This document shows positions 7,793 to 16,559 of a DNA stretch of 64,000 nucleotides, in pieces. Under the pieces are notes generated by a model that made no database searches, was not told the origin of the DNA, and saw only the letters and a program-made list of their open reading frames with translations. The position numbers were made by a program, and so were the translations under genes. The DNA is from Solidesulfovibrio carbinoliphilus subsp. oakridgensis. GTDB lineage: Bacteria; Desulfobacterota; Desulfovibrionia; Desulfovibrionales; Desulfovibrionaceae. The stretch spans positions 2,480,001-2,544,000 of the forward strand of contig NZ_CM001368.1 of NCBI RefSeq assembly GCF_000177215.2, given 5' to 3'. Each line of letters begins with the position of its first letter. Position 1 is the first letter of the stretch.

Positions 7793-10054
7793 ATGGAACG
7801 AGCGCTGTGCATCCACGGCCATTTCTACCAGCCCCCCCGCGAAGACCCCTGGCTCGGGCGCATCCTGCCCGAAGGCAGCGCCGCCCCGAGCCGGCACTGG
7901 AACGAGCGGATATGCCGCGAATCCTACGCCCCCCTGGCCCGGGCCCGGCGGCTCGACGGCTCGGGCCGGATCGTCGAGCTTTTAAACTGCTACGAGTGGA
8001 TGAGCTTCAACGCCGGTCCCACCCTCCTCTCCTGGATGGCCCGCTCGGCCCCGGACACCTACGCCCGGCTCCTCGAAGCCGACCGCAAGAGCCAAAAGCG
8101 CCTCGGGCACGGCAACGCCCTGGGGCAAGTCTACCACCACGTCATCATGCCGCTGGCCTCGGACCTCGACAAGGAGCTGGAGGTGGCCTGGGCCGTGGAC
8201 GACTTCACGGCCCGCTTCGGCCGGGCCCCGGAGGGCATGTGGCTGGCCGAGACGGCTGTCGACACCCCGTCCCTCGAAGCCCTGGCCGCCGCCGGCCTCC
8301 GCTTCACGGTCCTGGCCCCGTCCCAGGCCGTGGCCGTAAGCCGCGACGGCACGGACTGGCAGGGCGTTGACGCCGGCTCCCTGGACATCCGCCGGCCCTA
8401 CAACGTCATCCTGCCCTCCGGCCGGCCCATGGCCGTCTTTTTCTACCACGGCCCCCTGTCCCAGGCCGTGGCCTTCGACCGCCTGCTGGCCGACGGGGAA
8501 CAATTTTTCAACCGGCTGTCCGGCGCGGCCGCCGCCTTCGACGGCGGCCTCCTGTCGCTGGCCACCGACGGCGAAACCTACGGACACCACTTCAAGTTCG
8601 GCGAGATGGCCCTGGCCTACGCCCTGGACCAGGCCCGGTCCGGCCGCGACGGCCTGACCCTGACCAACTACGCCGCCTACCTGGCCGACAATCCGCCGAC
8701 GCACTCCGTCCGCATCCGCGAGGCCTCGGCCTGGAGCTGCGCCCACGGCGTCGAGCGGTGGCGCTCGGACTGCGGCTGCACCAACGGCGAGCACCCGGGC
8801 TACAACCAGAAGTGGCGGGCTCCCCTGCGAAACGCCCTGAACCTTCTCAAGTCCCGCCTGGACGCCCACTTTTTCGCCGCCGGCCAGCCGCTCTTCAAGG
8901 ATCCGCACGAGGCGCTGGTCGCCTACGGCCAGGTCCTGGCCGGCAGCCTCGACCCGGAAGTCTACGCCGAAAAGCGGTTCGCCAAGGGGCTGTCCACGGC
9001 CAAACGCGGCGCGGCCTGGAAGCTTCTGTCCATGGAGGCCTGGGGTCTGGCCTCCTTTGCCAGTTGCGCCTGGTTTTTCGACGAGATTTCACGCCTGGAG
9101 CCGGTCAACGCCCTCACCTTCGCCCTGCGGGCCATGGAACTGGCCCGGGCCACGGGCATGGCCGACCCCGAGCCCGAGGTGACGGCCCTCCTGGCCGAGG
9201 CCCGCTCCAACGACCCGGCCATGGGCACCGGCCGCGACATCTGGGACACCATGGTCCGCCCGCGCCGCGAGACGCCAAAAACGCTTGTCACCCAGGCCTT
9301 CATGACCCTGGCCCTGGAGGAGCGCCTGCCCGCCGCCGGGGCCTCGGCCGTGGCCGACTGGCCCGGCGTGGCCGTGACCGTGGCCCTGGACGCCGCCGAG
9401 GGCGAGGTCCGCCCCGGCACCGTCTCCATCCGCTACACCCTGGAAACGGCCACCGAAGACTTCGCCGTCACCTACCGGCCGGCCAGGACCGCCGACCCCT
9501 TCGACGCCTGCGCCACCATGATCCCGGCTGCCGGCGGAGCCGAGGAAGGCCTCTGCTTCCGGGACGTGGGCCTGCCCGTCAACAAGCGCCAGTCCCTGGC
9601 CGACGCCTTCGCCCGCCACGCCGAGGACGTCTTTTTCGAGGACGTCCTGGCCCGGGCCGCCACCGGCCGCAAACTGGTCACCGAACTGCAGGAAGCCCAG
9701 CACACCCTGAACCTGGCCCCGCTCTGGCTCCATCTCTGGCCCGGCCTCATCTGGCAGGACGTCTTCGACCTGCCGCTGCCGGAAAAACGGGCCGCGCTCC
9801 TGCGCCTCTTTCTCATGGACGCCGGCCGCGATTCCCCGGTCAAGGCCGCCCTCGAAGCCCGGCTCGCCGCCGAGACCGCCCGCCTCATCAGCCGGCCGGA
9901 CCCGGACGCGCCAAAGCTCACCCGGCTCGTCGCCCGGGCCGCGGACCTGGACCTGCACCCCGACTGGTGGGCCGCCCAGAACGCCCTGTGGGAACGCCGG
10001 CCGTTCTCCGGCAAGATGGCGGACTTGGCGAGAGCCTTGGGATTTGCGGTGTAG
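7793..10054 (+). CDS. Glycoside hydrolase family 57 / DUF3536 protein
   Basis: A 753-residue cytoplasmic-type protein with no signal peptide. The N-terminal half is a GH57-like barrel: CIHGHFYQPPREDPW at the start, LNCYEWMSFNAGPTLL, the candidate nucleophile E153 in WLAETAVDTPSLEALA, and the candidate acid in LATDGETYGHH (D259). The C-terminal half matches the DUF3536 type that follows GH57 in one bacterial subgroup. Related enzymes act on alpha-glucans, so a glycogen or oligosaccharide role is possible but unproven. The ATG has GGACAGGAGG 12 bases upstream. It is the last gene of the operon; a palindromic repeat broken by an IS element follows. Confidence 0.8.
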   Translation: MERALCIHGHFYQPPREDPWLGRILPEGSAAPSRHWNERICRESYAPLARARRLDGSGRIVELLNCYEWMSFNAGPTLLSWMARSAPDTYARLLEADRKSQKRLGHGNALGQVYHHVIMPLASDLDKELEVAWAVDDFTARFGRAPEGMWLAETAVDTPSLEALAAAGLRFTVLAPSQAVAVSRDGTDWQGVDAGSLDIRRPYNVILPSGRPMAVFFYHGPLSQAVAFDRLLADGEQFFNRLSGAAAAFDGGLLSLATDGETYGHHFKFGEMALAYALDQARSGRDGLTLTNYAAYLADNPPTHSVRIREASAWSCAHGVERWRSDCGCTNGEHPGYNQKWRAPLRNALNLLKSRLDAHFFAAGQPLFKDPHEALVAYGQVLAGSLDPEVYAEKRFAKGLSTAKRGAAWKLLSMEAWGLASFASCAWFFDEISRLEPVNALTFALRAMELARATGMADPEPEVTALLAEARSNDPAMGTGRDIWDTMVRPRRETPKTLVTQAFMTLALEERLPAAGASAVADWPGVAVTVALDAAEGEVRPGTVSIRYTLETATEDFAVTYRPARTADPFDACATMIPAAGGAEEGLCFRDVGLPVNKRQSLADAFARHAEDVFFEDVLARAATGRKLVTELQEAQHTLNLAPLWLHLWPGLIWQDVFDLPLPEKRAALLRLFLMDAGRDSPVKAALEARLAAETARLISRPDPDAPKLTRLVARAADLDLHPDWWAAQNALWERRPFSGKMADLARALGFAV

Positions 10055-10068
10055 GAGAGGAGAAGAAG

Positions 10069-10106
10069 GAAGATGCCTCCGGCGGCCGGGGGGGATCATC
10101 CCGGTA
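10069..10106 (+). repeat. Intergenic palindromic element, left part, cut by IS
   Basis: GATGCCTCCGGCGGCCGG followed by GGGGGATCATCCC is the left end of the dispersed element family. The matching continuation, a run of C then GGACCCCCT, reappears at 11404 beyond the IS element. The unbroken version of this junction can be seen at 49683-49730. No right-hand terminal repeat was found before murB. Confidence 0.65.
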
Positions 10107-11403
10107 TGAACCGGGTACATGATTGACAGAACGGACCGGGTACATGGTTGACACTTTTGGGCAGAGGAGGAAGCTCCAATGCCCTGGAAAAAGGTCAATC
10201 CGATGGAAGAACGCGCCCGGTTCATTGTGGAGTTGTCGCAGCGACGGGAATCATTTGCAGCCTTGTGCCGCAAGTATGGGATCAGTCGCGAAACGGGTTA
10301 CAAGTGGCTGCGCCGCTATCAGGCAGGGGAAGGGCTTGGGGAACGAAGCCGCGTTGCCCGGCATTGCCCGCACAAAACACCTGATGCAGTCGTTACGTTA
10401 TTACTCGCATTGCGACAGGAGAATCCCTACTGGGGTCCCAAAAAGCTCGTCAGGCTTCTGCAAGATGTGCACGGCATAGAGTACCCACCGGCCAAAAGTA
10501 CAGCCGGCGACATTTTGAAACGGCACGGATTGATCACCGCCACAAAAGCAAAGCGCCGTCAGTCAGGAGGCCGGTTGCGGCGAGAGGATCTCCGGCAGCC
10601 CAAACAGGCAAATGATGTTTGGAGTGCGGATTACAAGGGCTGGTTTCGCCTGGAGGACAGGAGCATTTGCCATCCTTTGACAATCAGTGACATCTTTAGC
10701 CGCTATGTCTTAGGGTGTTACGTCTTTCCTACGCAGACGCTTGAACGAACAAAAGAGGCGATGCGGCGGGTGTTTATGCGATACGGCCTGCCACGCGCCA
10801 TCCGCGTGGACAATGGGACTCCGTTTGGTTCGACCGGGATCGCAGGTTTGACCGGCTTAAGCGTCTGGTGGCTCCAGCTGGGTATTGTCGTGGACTTCAT
10901 CGCGCCTGGAAAGCCCGAGCAAAATGGCTGCCACGAAAGAATGCATCGGACCTTGAAACTGGAAGCCACTATCCCGCCTTCGGCGAATCTGCGGGAGCAA
11001 CAAGAACGATTGGAGTCCTGGCGGGAGCGATTTAATAGCCATCGTCCCCATGAAGCACTTGATCAGGCCACGCCGGCTTCAATCTACCGGCCTTCGTCCC
11101 GGCGGCTGCCTCGAAACGAACCATGCTTTGAGTATCCCTCCTCTTTCGAAAGTCGGACGGTTCGCCGGGATGGGATGTTCAACTGGGAAGGCAGGCAGAT
11201 TTTTCTCGGCGAGGCATTTGCGAAATGTCGCATCGGCCTGACCAGAAATTATGATGATCGTTGGCTGGTTTATCTTGGAGAGCACCTGCTCGGCGGGTTT
11301 TGCCCCAAAGACCCCAAACGGGTGGTTCCGGTTCGATCCCTGATCAGCTAAAAAGTGTCAGGGATGTACCCGGTCCAAACTGTCAACGATGTTCCCGGTT
11401 GCA
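10107..11403 (+). mobile_element. IS481-family insertion sequence
   Basis: The terminal inverted repeats are about 50 bp. The left end contains CCGGGTACATGATTGACAG and then GGACCGGGTACATGGTTG. The right end on the reverse strand contains CCGGGAACATCGTTGACAG and then GGACCGGGTACATCCCTG. Both run inward to TGACACTTTT. The outermost bases given (TG...CA) are a best estimate, with an uncertainty of about 5 bases. A short C-run is duplicated at the target. The element holds one intact transposase gene, is less GC-rich than its surroundings, and sits inside an intergenic repeat, so it is probably a recent and harmless insertion. Confidence 0.85.
10179..11351 (+). CDS. IS481-family transposase
   Basis: A 390-residue DDE transposase that appears complete. 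The N-terminus has a helix-turn-helix (FAALCRKYGISRETGYKWLRRY). The integrase core shows D151 (WSADYKGWF), D211 (RVDNGTPF) and E253 (NGCHERMHRTLK), the expected rve catalytic triad. The spacing between the second D and E is a few residues longer than in many members. The HRPHEALDQATPASIYRPS block and a C-terminal extension follow. GAGGAGGAAG lies 5 bases upstream of the ATG. Codon use is visibly more A/T-tolerant than in neighbouring genes, fitting recent arrival. Confidence 0.9.
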   Translation: MPWKKVNPMEERARFIVELSQRRESFAALCRKYGISRETGYKWLRRYQAGEGLGERSRVARHCPHKTPDAVVTLLLALRQENPYWGPKKLVRLLQDVHGIEYPPAKSTAGDILKRHGLITATKAKRRQSGGRLRREDLRQPKQANDVWSADYKGWFRLEDRSICHPLTISDIFSRYVLGCYVFPTQTLERTKEAMRRVFMRYGLPRAIRVDNGTPFGSTGIAGLTGLSVWWLQLGIVVDFIAPGKPEQNGCHERMHRTLKLEATIPPSANLREQQERLESWRERFNSHRPHEALDQATPASIYRPSSRRLPRNEPCFEYPSSFESRTVRRDGMFNWEGRQIFLGEAFAKCRIGLTRNYDDRWLVYLGEHLLGGFCPKDPKRVVPVRSLIS

Positions 11404-11473
11404 CACCCCCCCGGACCCCCTGGAAGGGGGGAAGGGGTGGTGGGGCCGGGTGGCGCCACAGCGCGTCCGGCCC

Positions 11474-12364
11474 ATGGCGAGTCGGGGAGAAAAAGACGTG
11501 GAGTATGGCCAGGGCGCGGTCGATCTGACGGACTGCAATTCGTACCGGGTGGCGGCTGTGGCCGCCTGCTGCCTCTTTCCGCGCGACGCGGCCGCGTTGG
11601 CCGAGGCCCTGCGGCCCGGGGTCGGGCAGGCGGTCCATCTCCTCGGCCACGGCTGCAACGTGATCCTGTCGCGGCCCTATTACGACGCGTCGCACCGGTT
11701 CGTGTGCACCCGGGTTCTGGAGCCGACGATTGCGGTAGAAGGGTCGCGGGTCACGGCCGGGGCCGGGGCGCGGCTTCGCGACCTGTGCCGGGCCGCGGCC
11801 CGGGCCGGACTGGCCGGCCTCGAACACCTGTGGGACATCCCCGGCAGTGTGGGCGGCGCGGCCTGCATGAACGCCGGGGCCTACGGCGCGTCGTTCTACG
11901 ACGGCCTGGTGGCCGTCACCGCCTATTTCCCCGGGGAAAGCGCGCTGCGCCGGCTGTCGCGCGAGGCATGCCGGCCGGCCTACCGGACCACGGCCTTCCA
12001 GGGCGCGAGCGCGGTCATCGTCAGGGTGGAGCTTGACCTGCCGCCGGACGATCCGGCCGCAATCCTGGCCGAAATGGGCCGGATCGGCAGGCTGCGCCGC
12101 TCGAAGCTGCCCTACGACCGGCCGAGCGCCGGCAGCGTCTTTCGCCGCCCCGACGGCGCGCCGCCGGTCGGGAAGATCATGGAAGAGGCGGGGATGAAGG
12201 GATTTGCCATCGGCGGGGCCCGGGTCTCGCGCCGCCACGGCGGGTTCATCGTCAACGCCGGGAATGCCACCGGGGCCGACATCCTGGCCGTGGCCGCAGC
12301 CATGCGGGAGGCCGCCCGCCGGCTCTACGGCGTGGAACTGGTCCTGGAGCAGGTGGTCATCTAG
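11474..12364 (+). CDS. murB: UDP-N-acetylenolpyruvoylglucosamine reductase MurB
   Basis: A 296-residue FAD enzyme that reduces UDP-GlcNAc-enolpyruvate to UDP-MurNAc in peptidoglycan synthesis. The FAD-binding half has LLGHGCNVILS and HLWDIPGSVGGAACMNAGAYG. The catalytic region has the SAGSVFRRP serine motif, MKGFAIGGARVSRRHGGFIVNAGNATGADI, and a C-terminal glutamate in YGVELVLEQVVI. The length suits the compact MurB type. The start is either ATG 11474 or GTG 11498 eight codons later; neither has a strong ribosome site. The gene stands outside a cell-wall cluster, just downstream of the IS, which may have separated it from its original promoter. Confidence 0.88.
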   Translation: MASRGEKDVEYGQGAVDLTDCNSYRVAAVAACCLFPRDAAALAEALRPGVGQAVHLLGHGCNVILSRPYYDASHRFVCTRVLEPTIAVEGSRVTAGAGARLRDLCRAAARAGLAGLEHLWDIPGSVGGAACMNAGAYGASFYDGLVAVTAYFPGESALRRLSREACRPAYRTTAFQGASAVIVRVELDLPPDDPAAILAEMGRIGRLRRSKLPYDRPSAGSVFRRPDGAPPVGKIMEEAGMKGFAIGGARVSRRHGGFIVNAGNATGADILAVAAAMREAARRLYGVELVLEQVVI

Positions 12365-12427
12365 GCCGATTCTTCAACATGCCGCGACCGCCGTTTTTTC
12401 CCGAGGCCACGACCGTCGGCTTCGTCC

Positions 12428-12745
12428 CTATTGGAGCACCACCCAGGCATCCCCGACCTTCTTGAGGCGAATGGTGGTCTGTTTGGCCCCGCCGACCGAC
12501 AGCGGCCCGACATGGGCCGAGGACACGACCGTGACCGTGGCCACGTAGACCCCGTTATCCCGTTTTTCGGTCTTATCCACCTGGAACTGCTCGATCTGCA
12601 CCGTGCTGGACACGAGCCCCATCACGTCGTTTCGCTGCAAGGACTCGCGGTACGCCGCTTCCACTTCCGCGTTGGTCGGCCCCATGGAGCAGCCGGCCAC
12701 CAGGAACGCCACCAGTACAAGACCGACAAGGGCAGTCCATTTCAT
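12428..12745 (-). CDS. Small lipoprotein of unknown function
   Basis: A 105-residue protein with a lipoprotein signal peptide: MKWTALVGLVLVAFLVAGC, lipobox LVAGC with Cys19. The mature part is about 85 residues with a short helical segment (TNAEVEAAYRESLQRNDV) and then beta strands (NGVYVATVTVVS, KQTTIRLKKVGDAWVVLQ), an arrangement like small NTF2- or cystatin-like periplasmic domains. It is convergent with murB and lies downstream of putA across a repeat half-element. No specific function can be assigned. Confidence 0.7.
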   Translation of the reverse strand: MKWTALVGLVLVAFLVAGCSMGPTNAEVEAAYRESLQRNDVMGLVSSTVQIEQFQVDKTEKRDNGVYVATVTVVSSAHVGPLSVGGAKQTTIRLKKVGDAWVVLQ

Positions 12746-12887
12746 GTTTCACTCCGCTCCGTCCGGTTTCTTGCCAGGAAATTGGGCCGGGAGGCCGGGA
12801 AAAGTCAAGCCGGGAAGGCGGGGCGGAACGTCCGGCCCGACGGATGCGTCGGACGAAAAGAACAAACCGGGTCCCCAACAATACCCC

Positions 12888-12943
12888 CCTTTCGGGTGGG
12901 TCCGGGAGGGGGTGACCCCCTCCCGGCCGCCGGAGGCATCTTC
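12888..12943 (+). repeat. Intergenic palindromic element, right half only
   Basis: It contains TTCGGGTGGGTCC, the self-complementary GGGAGGGGGTGACCCCCTCCC segment (given here in part), and the right terminal repeat CCGGCCGCCGGAGGCATCTT. The left half is missing. It lies 23 bases beyond the putA stop, in a position to act as a 3' hairpin for that transcript. Confidence 0.6.
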
Positions 12944-12965
12944 TCCTCTTCTTCGCCCCCCTCCC

Positions 12966-15900
12966 CTAATCCACCCACTCGTCGTCGGCGTCGATGGGCG
13001 TAAATCCTCTGCGGATCGTATTCTCCGTGACCACACGCGGGTCCATGAACTGCAGGAGATAATCCGGGCCGCCGGCCTTGGAGCCGACGCCGGACATCTT
13101 CGAGCCGCCAAACGGCTGGCGGCCGACCATGGCCCCGACGCAGTTGCGGTTGAGGTAGAGGTTGCCCACCCGGAACTCCCGGCGGGCCTTTTCCAGGTGC
13201 CGGGGGCTCCGCGAATAGACGCCGCCGGTCAGGGCGAAGCGCGAGGCATTGGCAAAACTCAGGGCCTCGTCAAAGCTTTCGGCCTTCATGACGGCGAGGA
13301 TGGGGCCGAAGACCTCTTCCTGGGCCAGCCGGTGCTCGGGCCGGATGCCGGCGGCCACCACCAGGGGCGCGTAATACCCCTGGCCGGAGGTGGTCCGCTC
13401 GACCAGGACCTTGCCTTCCGACCGGGCGATTTCCAGGTATTCCAGGACTTTTTTCTGCTGCGACGGATCGACCACCGGTCCCATGGCGTTTTCCGGGTCC
13501 TCGGCCGGGCCGATCTTGAGCGACGAGCAGGCCTCGGTCAGGCGGGTGACGAACTTGTCGTAGATGGAATCGACCACGATGACCCGCGAGCAGGCCGAGC
13601 ACTTCTGGCCCTGGAAGCCGAAGGCCGAGTAGACCACGCCCAAAATGGCCTCGTCGAGGTCCGCGTCGTCGTCGATGATAATGGCGTTCTTGCCGCCCAT
13701 CTCGGCGATGACCCGCTTGCAGTAGGCTTGCCCCGGCTGGACCCGGGCCGCCTTTTCCTGGATGCGAAGCCCGGTCTCCATGGAGCCGGTGAAGGCAATG
13801 GTGGCCACGGCCGGATGTTCGACGAGCCGGTCGCCCATGACCGAGCCGCGTCCCGGGCAGAAGTTGAAGACCCCGTCCGGGAGGCCGGCTTCCTTGAACA
13901 GGGCGACCAAGCCGTGGCCGATCAGCGAAGCCAGTCCCGAGGGCTTGAAGACCACGGTGTTGCCGGCCACGATGGCGGCGGCGGACATGCCGCACGAGAT
14001 GGCCAGCGGGAAGTTCCAGGGAGCGATGACGGCGCACACGCCCTTGGGTTCGTAGAAGAGGTGGTTTTTTTCGCCCGGCTCCCGGCCCATGCGGCGCGGC
14101 GTGCCCAGGCGCACGGCCTCGCGGGCGTAGTATTCGAGGAAGTCGATGGCCTCGCCCACGTCGTTGTAGGCCTGGTCCCACTGCTTGCCGACCTCAAGCA
14201 CCTGGGCGGCCGAAAGGGCCACGATATCGCGCCGGGCGATGGCCGCGGCTTTAAGCAGCACCTCGGCCCGCTCCCGGGGCGTCTTGTCGCGCCAGGCGGC
14301 AAAGGCGGCCTGGGCCGCCTCGATGGCTGCGTCGGTCTCTTTGATCCCGGCCTGGCAGACCGTGGCCAGGACTTCGGTCGGATCGGCCGGGTTGACCGTG
14401 GGGAGGCGGTCGTCGGTGGCGATCTCCTTGCCGCCGATGACCAGCGGCAGGACCTGCCCGGCCCGGGCCCGAACGGACGCGATGGCCTCGGGGAAGGCCT
14501 GGCGCAACTCGGCCACGGTGAAATCGGCCAGGGGTTCGCCGCGAAAGCCGGTCAGGCCGTTTATGGCCCCGGGATCGCCGGCCGGACGGGGCGGATTCTC
14601 AGCCAGGTCCCGGGCCAGGGTCGCCTCCGGGTTTTCGAGCAGCCGGTCTTCGGCCTCGCCGTCGGCAAAGCTCTGGCGCAGAAACGACTCGTTGGCCGTG
14701 TTTTCGAGCAGCCGCCGCACGAGGTAGGCCATGCCCGGCAACAGTTCGCCGTAAGGACAGTAGAGCCGCACCCGGCCGGCCACATTGAGGAGTCCCTTCC
14801 GGACCGGCTCGGCCATGCCGTAAAGGGCCTGGAACTCGAAGCGGTTCTCGGCCACGCCAAGCGCGGCCGCCGTCTCCATGACATTGGCGATGGTGCGGAT
14901 GTTGTGCGAGGCGCACTGGAAATAGAGGAGGTCACTGTTTTCGAGGATAATGCGCGAGAGCTTCTCGTGGGCCATGTCGGACTCGGCCTTGCGCGTCCAG
15001 ACCGGCACCGGCCAGCCCATCTGCTTGGCCACCACCGTCTCGTAGTCCCAGTAGGCGCCCTTGACCAGCCGGATGCCGAACGGCAGGCCCTCGGCCCGGC
15101 CCCATGCGATGAGCTCCGTAAGATCGTGCTCGGTGTCGCGCAGATAGGCCTGGAGCACGATGGACAGGTGCGGGTAGTCCCGAAACTCCGGCTCGCTGCG
15201 CAGGCGCTTGAAAAGCTCGATGGTGATGTCCTTGTACTTCACCTGCTCCATGTCGATGCAAAGAGCCCCGCCAAGGTTCTTGACCTTGCGGTAGACCGGC
15301 CGCATCCGGGACAGGATGCCTTCCACCGAGCCCTCGAAATCCATGGGCCGGGCCTGGGAGAAAAGGGCCGACGGCTTGATCGAGGCGTTGACCTTGGGCG
15401 CGCTGCCCCAGTCGAGGCCGCCGGCGCCCGCGCCGAACGGCTTCCAGGCCTTCTGCTCGGCCTCGATGGCGGCCAGGACTTCCAGGTAGCCGTCGCGGTA
15501 GGCGTCGGACTCGATTTCCGACACCGTGGCCTCGCCAAGGAGATCCACGGTGAAGGCGAAGCCGTCCTTGCGGATGCGCGAAAGGTTCTTGACCGCCTCC
15601 TTGGTCTTCTCGCCCACGATGAACTGCCGGGCCATGCCCTCGATGTTGGAACGGATGGCCTTGCCCATGAGCTTGGCCGCAACGCCGCCGAACATGCCCG
15701 ACTTCTCCGCACCCCACTTGAGCACCGGCGGAATGTCCCCGGCCTCGCCGCCGGCGAAGTACTCCTCGATGTGGCGCGACAGGTTGCCGGAGGTGGTCAG
15801 GTAGGGCAGGACGTCCACGAACCTAAACAGCTGGACCTTGAAGGCCTCGTTCTGCATGGCCCAGTCCATGACCTTGCCGGTCCAGAATCCCTTGTTGAAA

Positions 15901-15980
15901 ATCGAGGGCGACTCGCCCCGAATGCTGGCGAAAAACGCCTTGCCCCGGGCAAGGATGGCGGCATCGAGCGGCTGGTTCAC
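12966..15980 (-). CDS. putA: Bifunctional proline dehydrogenase / glutamate semialdehyde dehydrogenase PutA
   Basis: A 1004-residue enzyme that oxidises proline to glutamate. The N-terminal half (about 1-460) is the flavin-dependent proline dehydrogenase barrel, with VKGAYWDYETVVAKQMGWP and YCPYGELLPGMAYLVRRLLEN. The C-terminal half is an aldehyde dehydrogenase with APWNFPLAI, VAFTG-type NAD loop segments (ATIAFTGSMETG) and catalytic C794 in GQKCSACSR. There is no N-terminal ribbon-helix-helix domain, so it cannot self-regulate as the trifunctional enterobacterial PutA does. The GTG start overlaps the stop of the upstream Lrp-type gene by four bases (GTGA), which marks that regulator as the probable controller. 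Confidence 0.92.
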   Translation of the reverse strand: MNQPLDAAILARGKAFFASIRGESPSIFNKGFWTGKVMDWAMQNEAFKVQLFRFVDVLPYLTTSGNLSRHIEEYFAGGEAGDIPPVLKWGAEKSGMFGGVAAKLMGKAIRSNIEGMARQFIVGEKTKEAVKNLSRIRKDGFAFTVDLLGEATVSEIESDAYRDGYLEVLAAIEAEQKAWKPFGAGAGGLDWGSAPKVNASIKPSALFSQARPMDFEGSVEGILSRMRPVYRKVKNLGGALCIDMEQVKYKDITIELFKRLRSEPEFRDYPHLSIVLQAYLRDTEHDLTELIAWGRAEGLPFGIRLVKGAYWDYETVVAKQMGWPVPVWTRKAESDMAHEKLSRIILENSDLLYFQCASHNIRTIANVMETAAALGVAENRFEFQALYGMAEPVRKGLLNVAGRVRLYCPYGELLPGMAYLVRRLLENTANESFLRQSFADGEAEDRLLENPEATLARDLAENPPRPAGDPGAINGLTGFRGEPLADFTVAELRQAFPEAIASVRARAGQVLPLVIGGKEIATDDRLPTVNPADPTEVLATVCQAGIKETDAAIEAAQAAFAAWRDKTPRERAEVLLKAAAIARRDIVALSAAQVLEVGKQWDQAYNDVGEAIDFLEYYAREAVRLGTPRRMGREPGEKNHLFYEPKGVCAVIAPWNFPLAISCGMSAAAIVAGNTVVFKPSGLASLIGHGLVALFKEAGLPDGVFNFCPGRGSVMGDRLVEHPAVATIAFTGSMETGLRIQEKAARVQPGQAYCKRVIAEMGGKNAIIIDDDADLDEAILGVVYSAFGFQGQKCSACSRVIVVDSIYDKFVTRLTEACSSLKIGPAEDPENAMGPVVDPSQQKKVLEYLEIARSEGKVLVERTTSGQGYYAPLVVAAGIRPEHRLAQEEVFGPILAVMKAESFDEALSFANASRFALTGGVYSRSPRHLEKARREFRVGNLYLNRNCVGAMVGRQPFGGSKMSGVGSKAGGPDYLLQFMDPRVVTENTIRRGFTPIDADDEWVD

Positions 15981-16453
15981 GGTTGCTCTCCGGTTGCTGG
16001 TTTCGAGCCAAGGGGCAGGGCCCCGGTTTCCTTGACGGTCTGCAGCACCACCGTGGTATTGGTGTCGCGCACGGTGGAAAGGCGGCCGATGACTTTGAGC
16101 AGTTCGGCCAGGGACCGGGTGTCGGGCACCCGGACCTTGATCAGGTACGCGGCCGAGCCGGCCACGTAGTGGACCTCCTGGACGCCGGGCACGCCGGCCA
16201 GCTGCTCCCCGGTGTCGATGGCCCCCACCGGCTCGTCGGTCTTGACGAAGGTGAAGGCCGTGAGGTCCAGTTCCACGGACGAGGGGTCGATGCGGGCCTC
16301 GTAGCCCGTGATGACGCCCTTGCGCTCGAGCTTTCGCACCCGCTCGAGCACGGCCGAGGGGGCCATGGCCACGGCCCGGGCGATGTCGGCATTGGAGGTC
16401 CGGGCGTTCTCCTGAAGGATCATCAAAATACGACGGTCAATTTCGTCGATCAT
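15977..16453 (-). CDS. Lrp/AsnC-family regulator, probable putA controller
   Basis: A 158-residue Lrp/AsnC regulator. The N-terminal helix-turn-helix is MIDEIDRRILMILQENARTSNADIARAV, with the recognition helix in SAVLERVRKLERKGVITGYEA. The C-terminal RAM domain has VPGVQEVHYVAGSAAYLIKVRVPD. ATG 16453 is preceded by AGGAGA at good spacing; longer in-frame extensions are not supported. It overlaps putA by four bases, so a proline-responsive role is inferred from context. The upstream gap has a promoter and is shared with the divergent 5'-nucleotidase gene. Confidence 0.88.
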   Translation of the reverse strand: MIDEIDRRILMILQENARTSNADIARAVAMAPSAVLERVRKLERKGVITGYEARIDPSSVELDLTAFTFVKTDEPVGAIDTGEQLAGVPGVQEVHYVAGSAAYLIKVRVPDTRSLAELLKVIGRLSTVRDTNTTVVLQTVKETGALPLGSKPATGEQP

Positions 16454-16477
16454 TCTTAGTATCTCCTGATGTGAAGT

Positions 16478-16506
16478 TAAAAATTCGAAACGAGCCCCTT
16501 TGTCAA
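16478..16506 (-). promoter_or_regulatory. Sigma-70-type promoter of lrp-putA
   Basis: On the minus strand, a perfect -35 TTGACA (16506-16501) is followed by a 17-base spacer and a weak -10 TTTTTA (16483-16478), 25 bases upstream of the lrp start codon. An AT-rich stretch between could hold an Lrp site. Confidence 0.5.
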
Positions 16507-16559
16507 GGGCTTTCTTCTGTCCAGGCTGGTTCGAGGCCGAAAAAACCAAGGGAAGAAAC

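Noticed and set aside
6263-10054. Apparent 1263-residue fusion with the GH57 protein
   Set aside because: The first 510 residues are in the wrong frame of the triplicated gene. GH57 starts at ATG 7793 after GGACAGGAGG.
12603-16169. 1188-residue open frame opposite putA
   Set aside because: It is the antisense shadow of putA and lrp, a common effect of very high GC. It has Arg/Gly/His-rich composition and no ribosome site.
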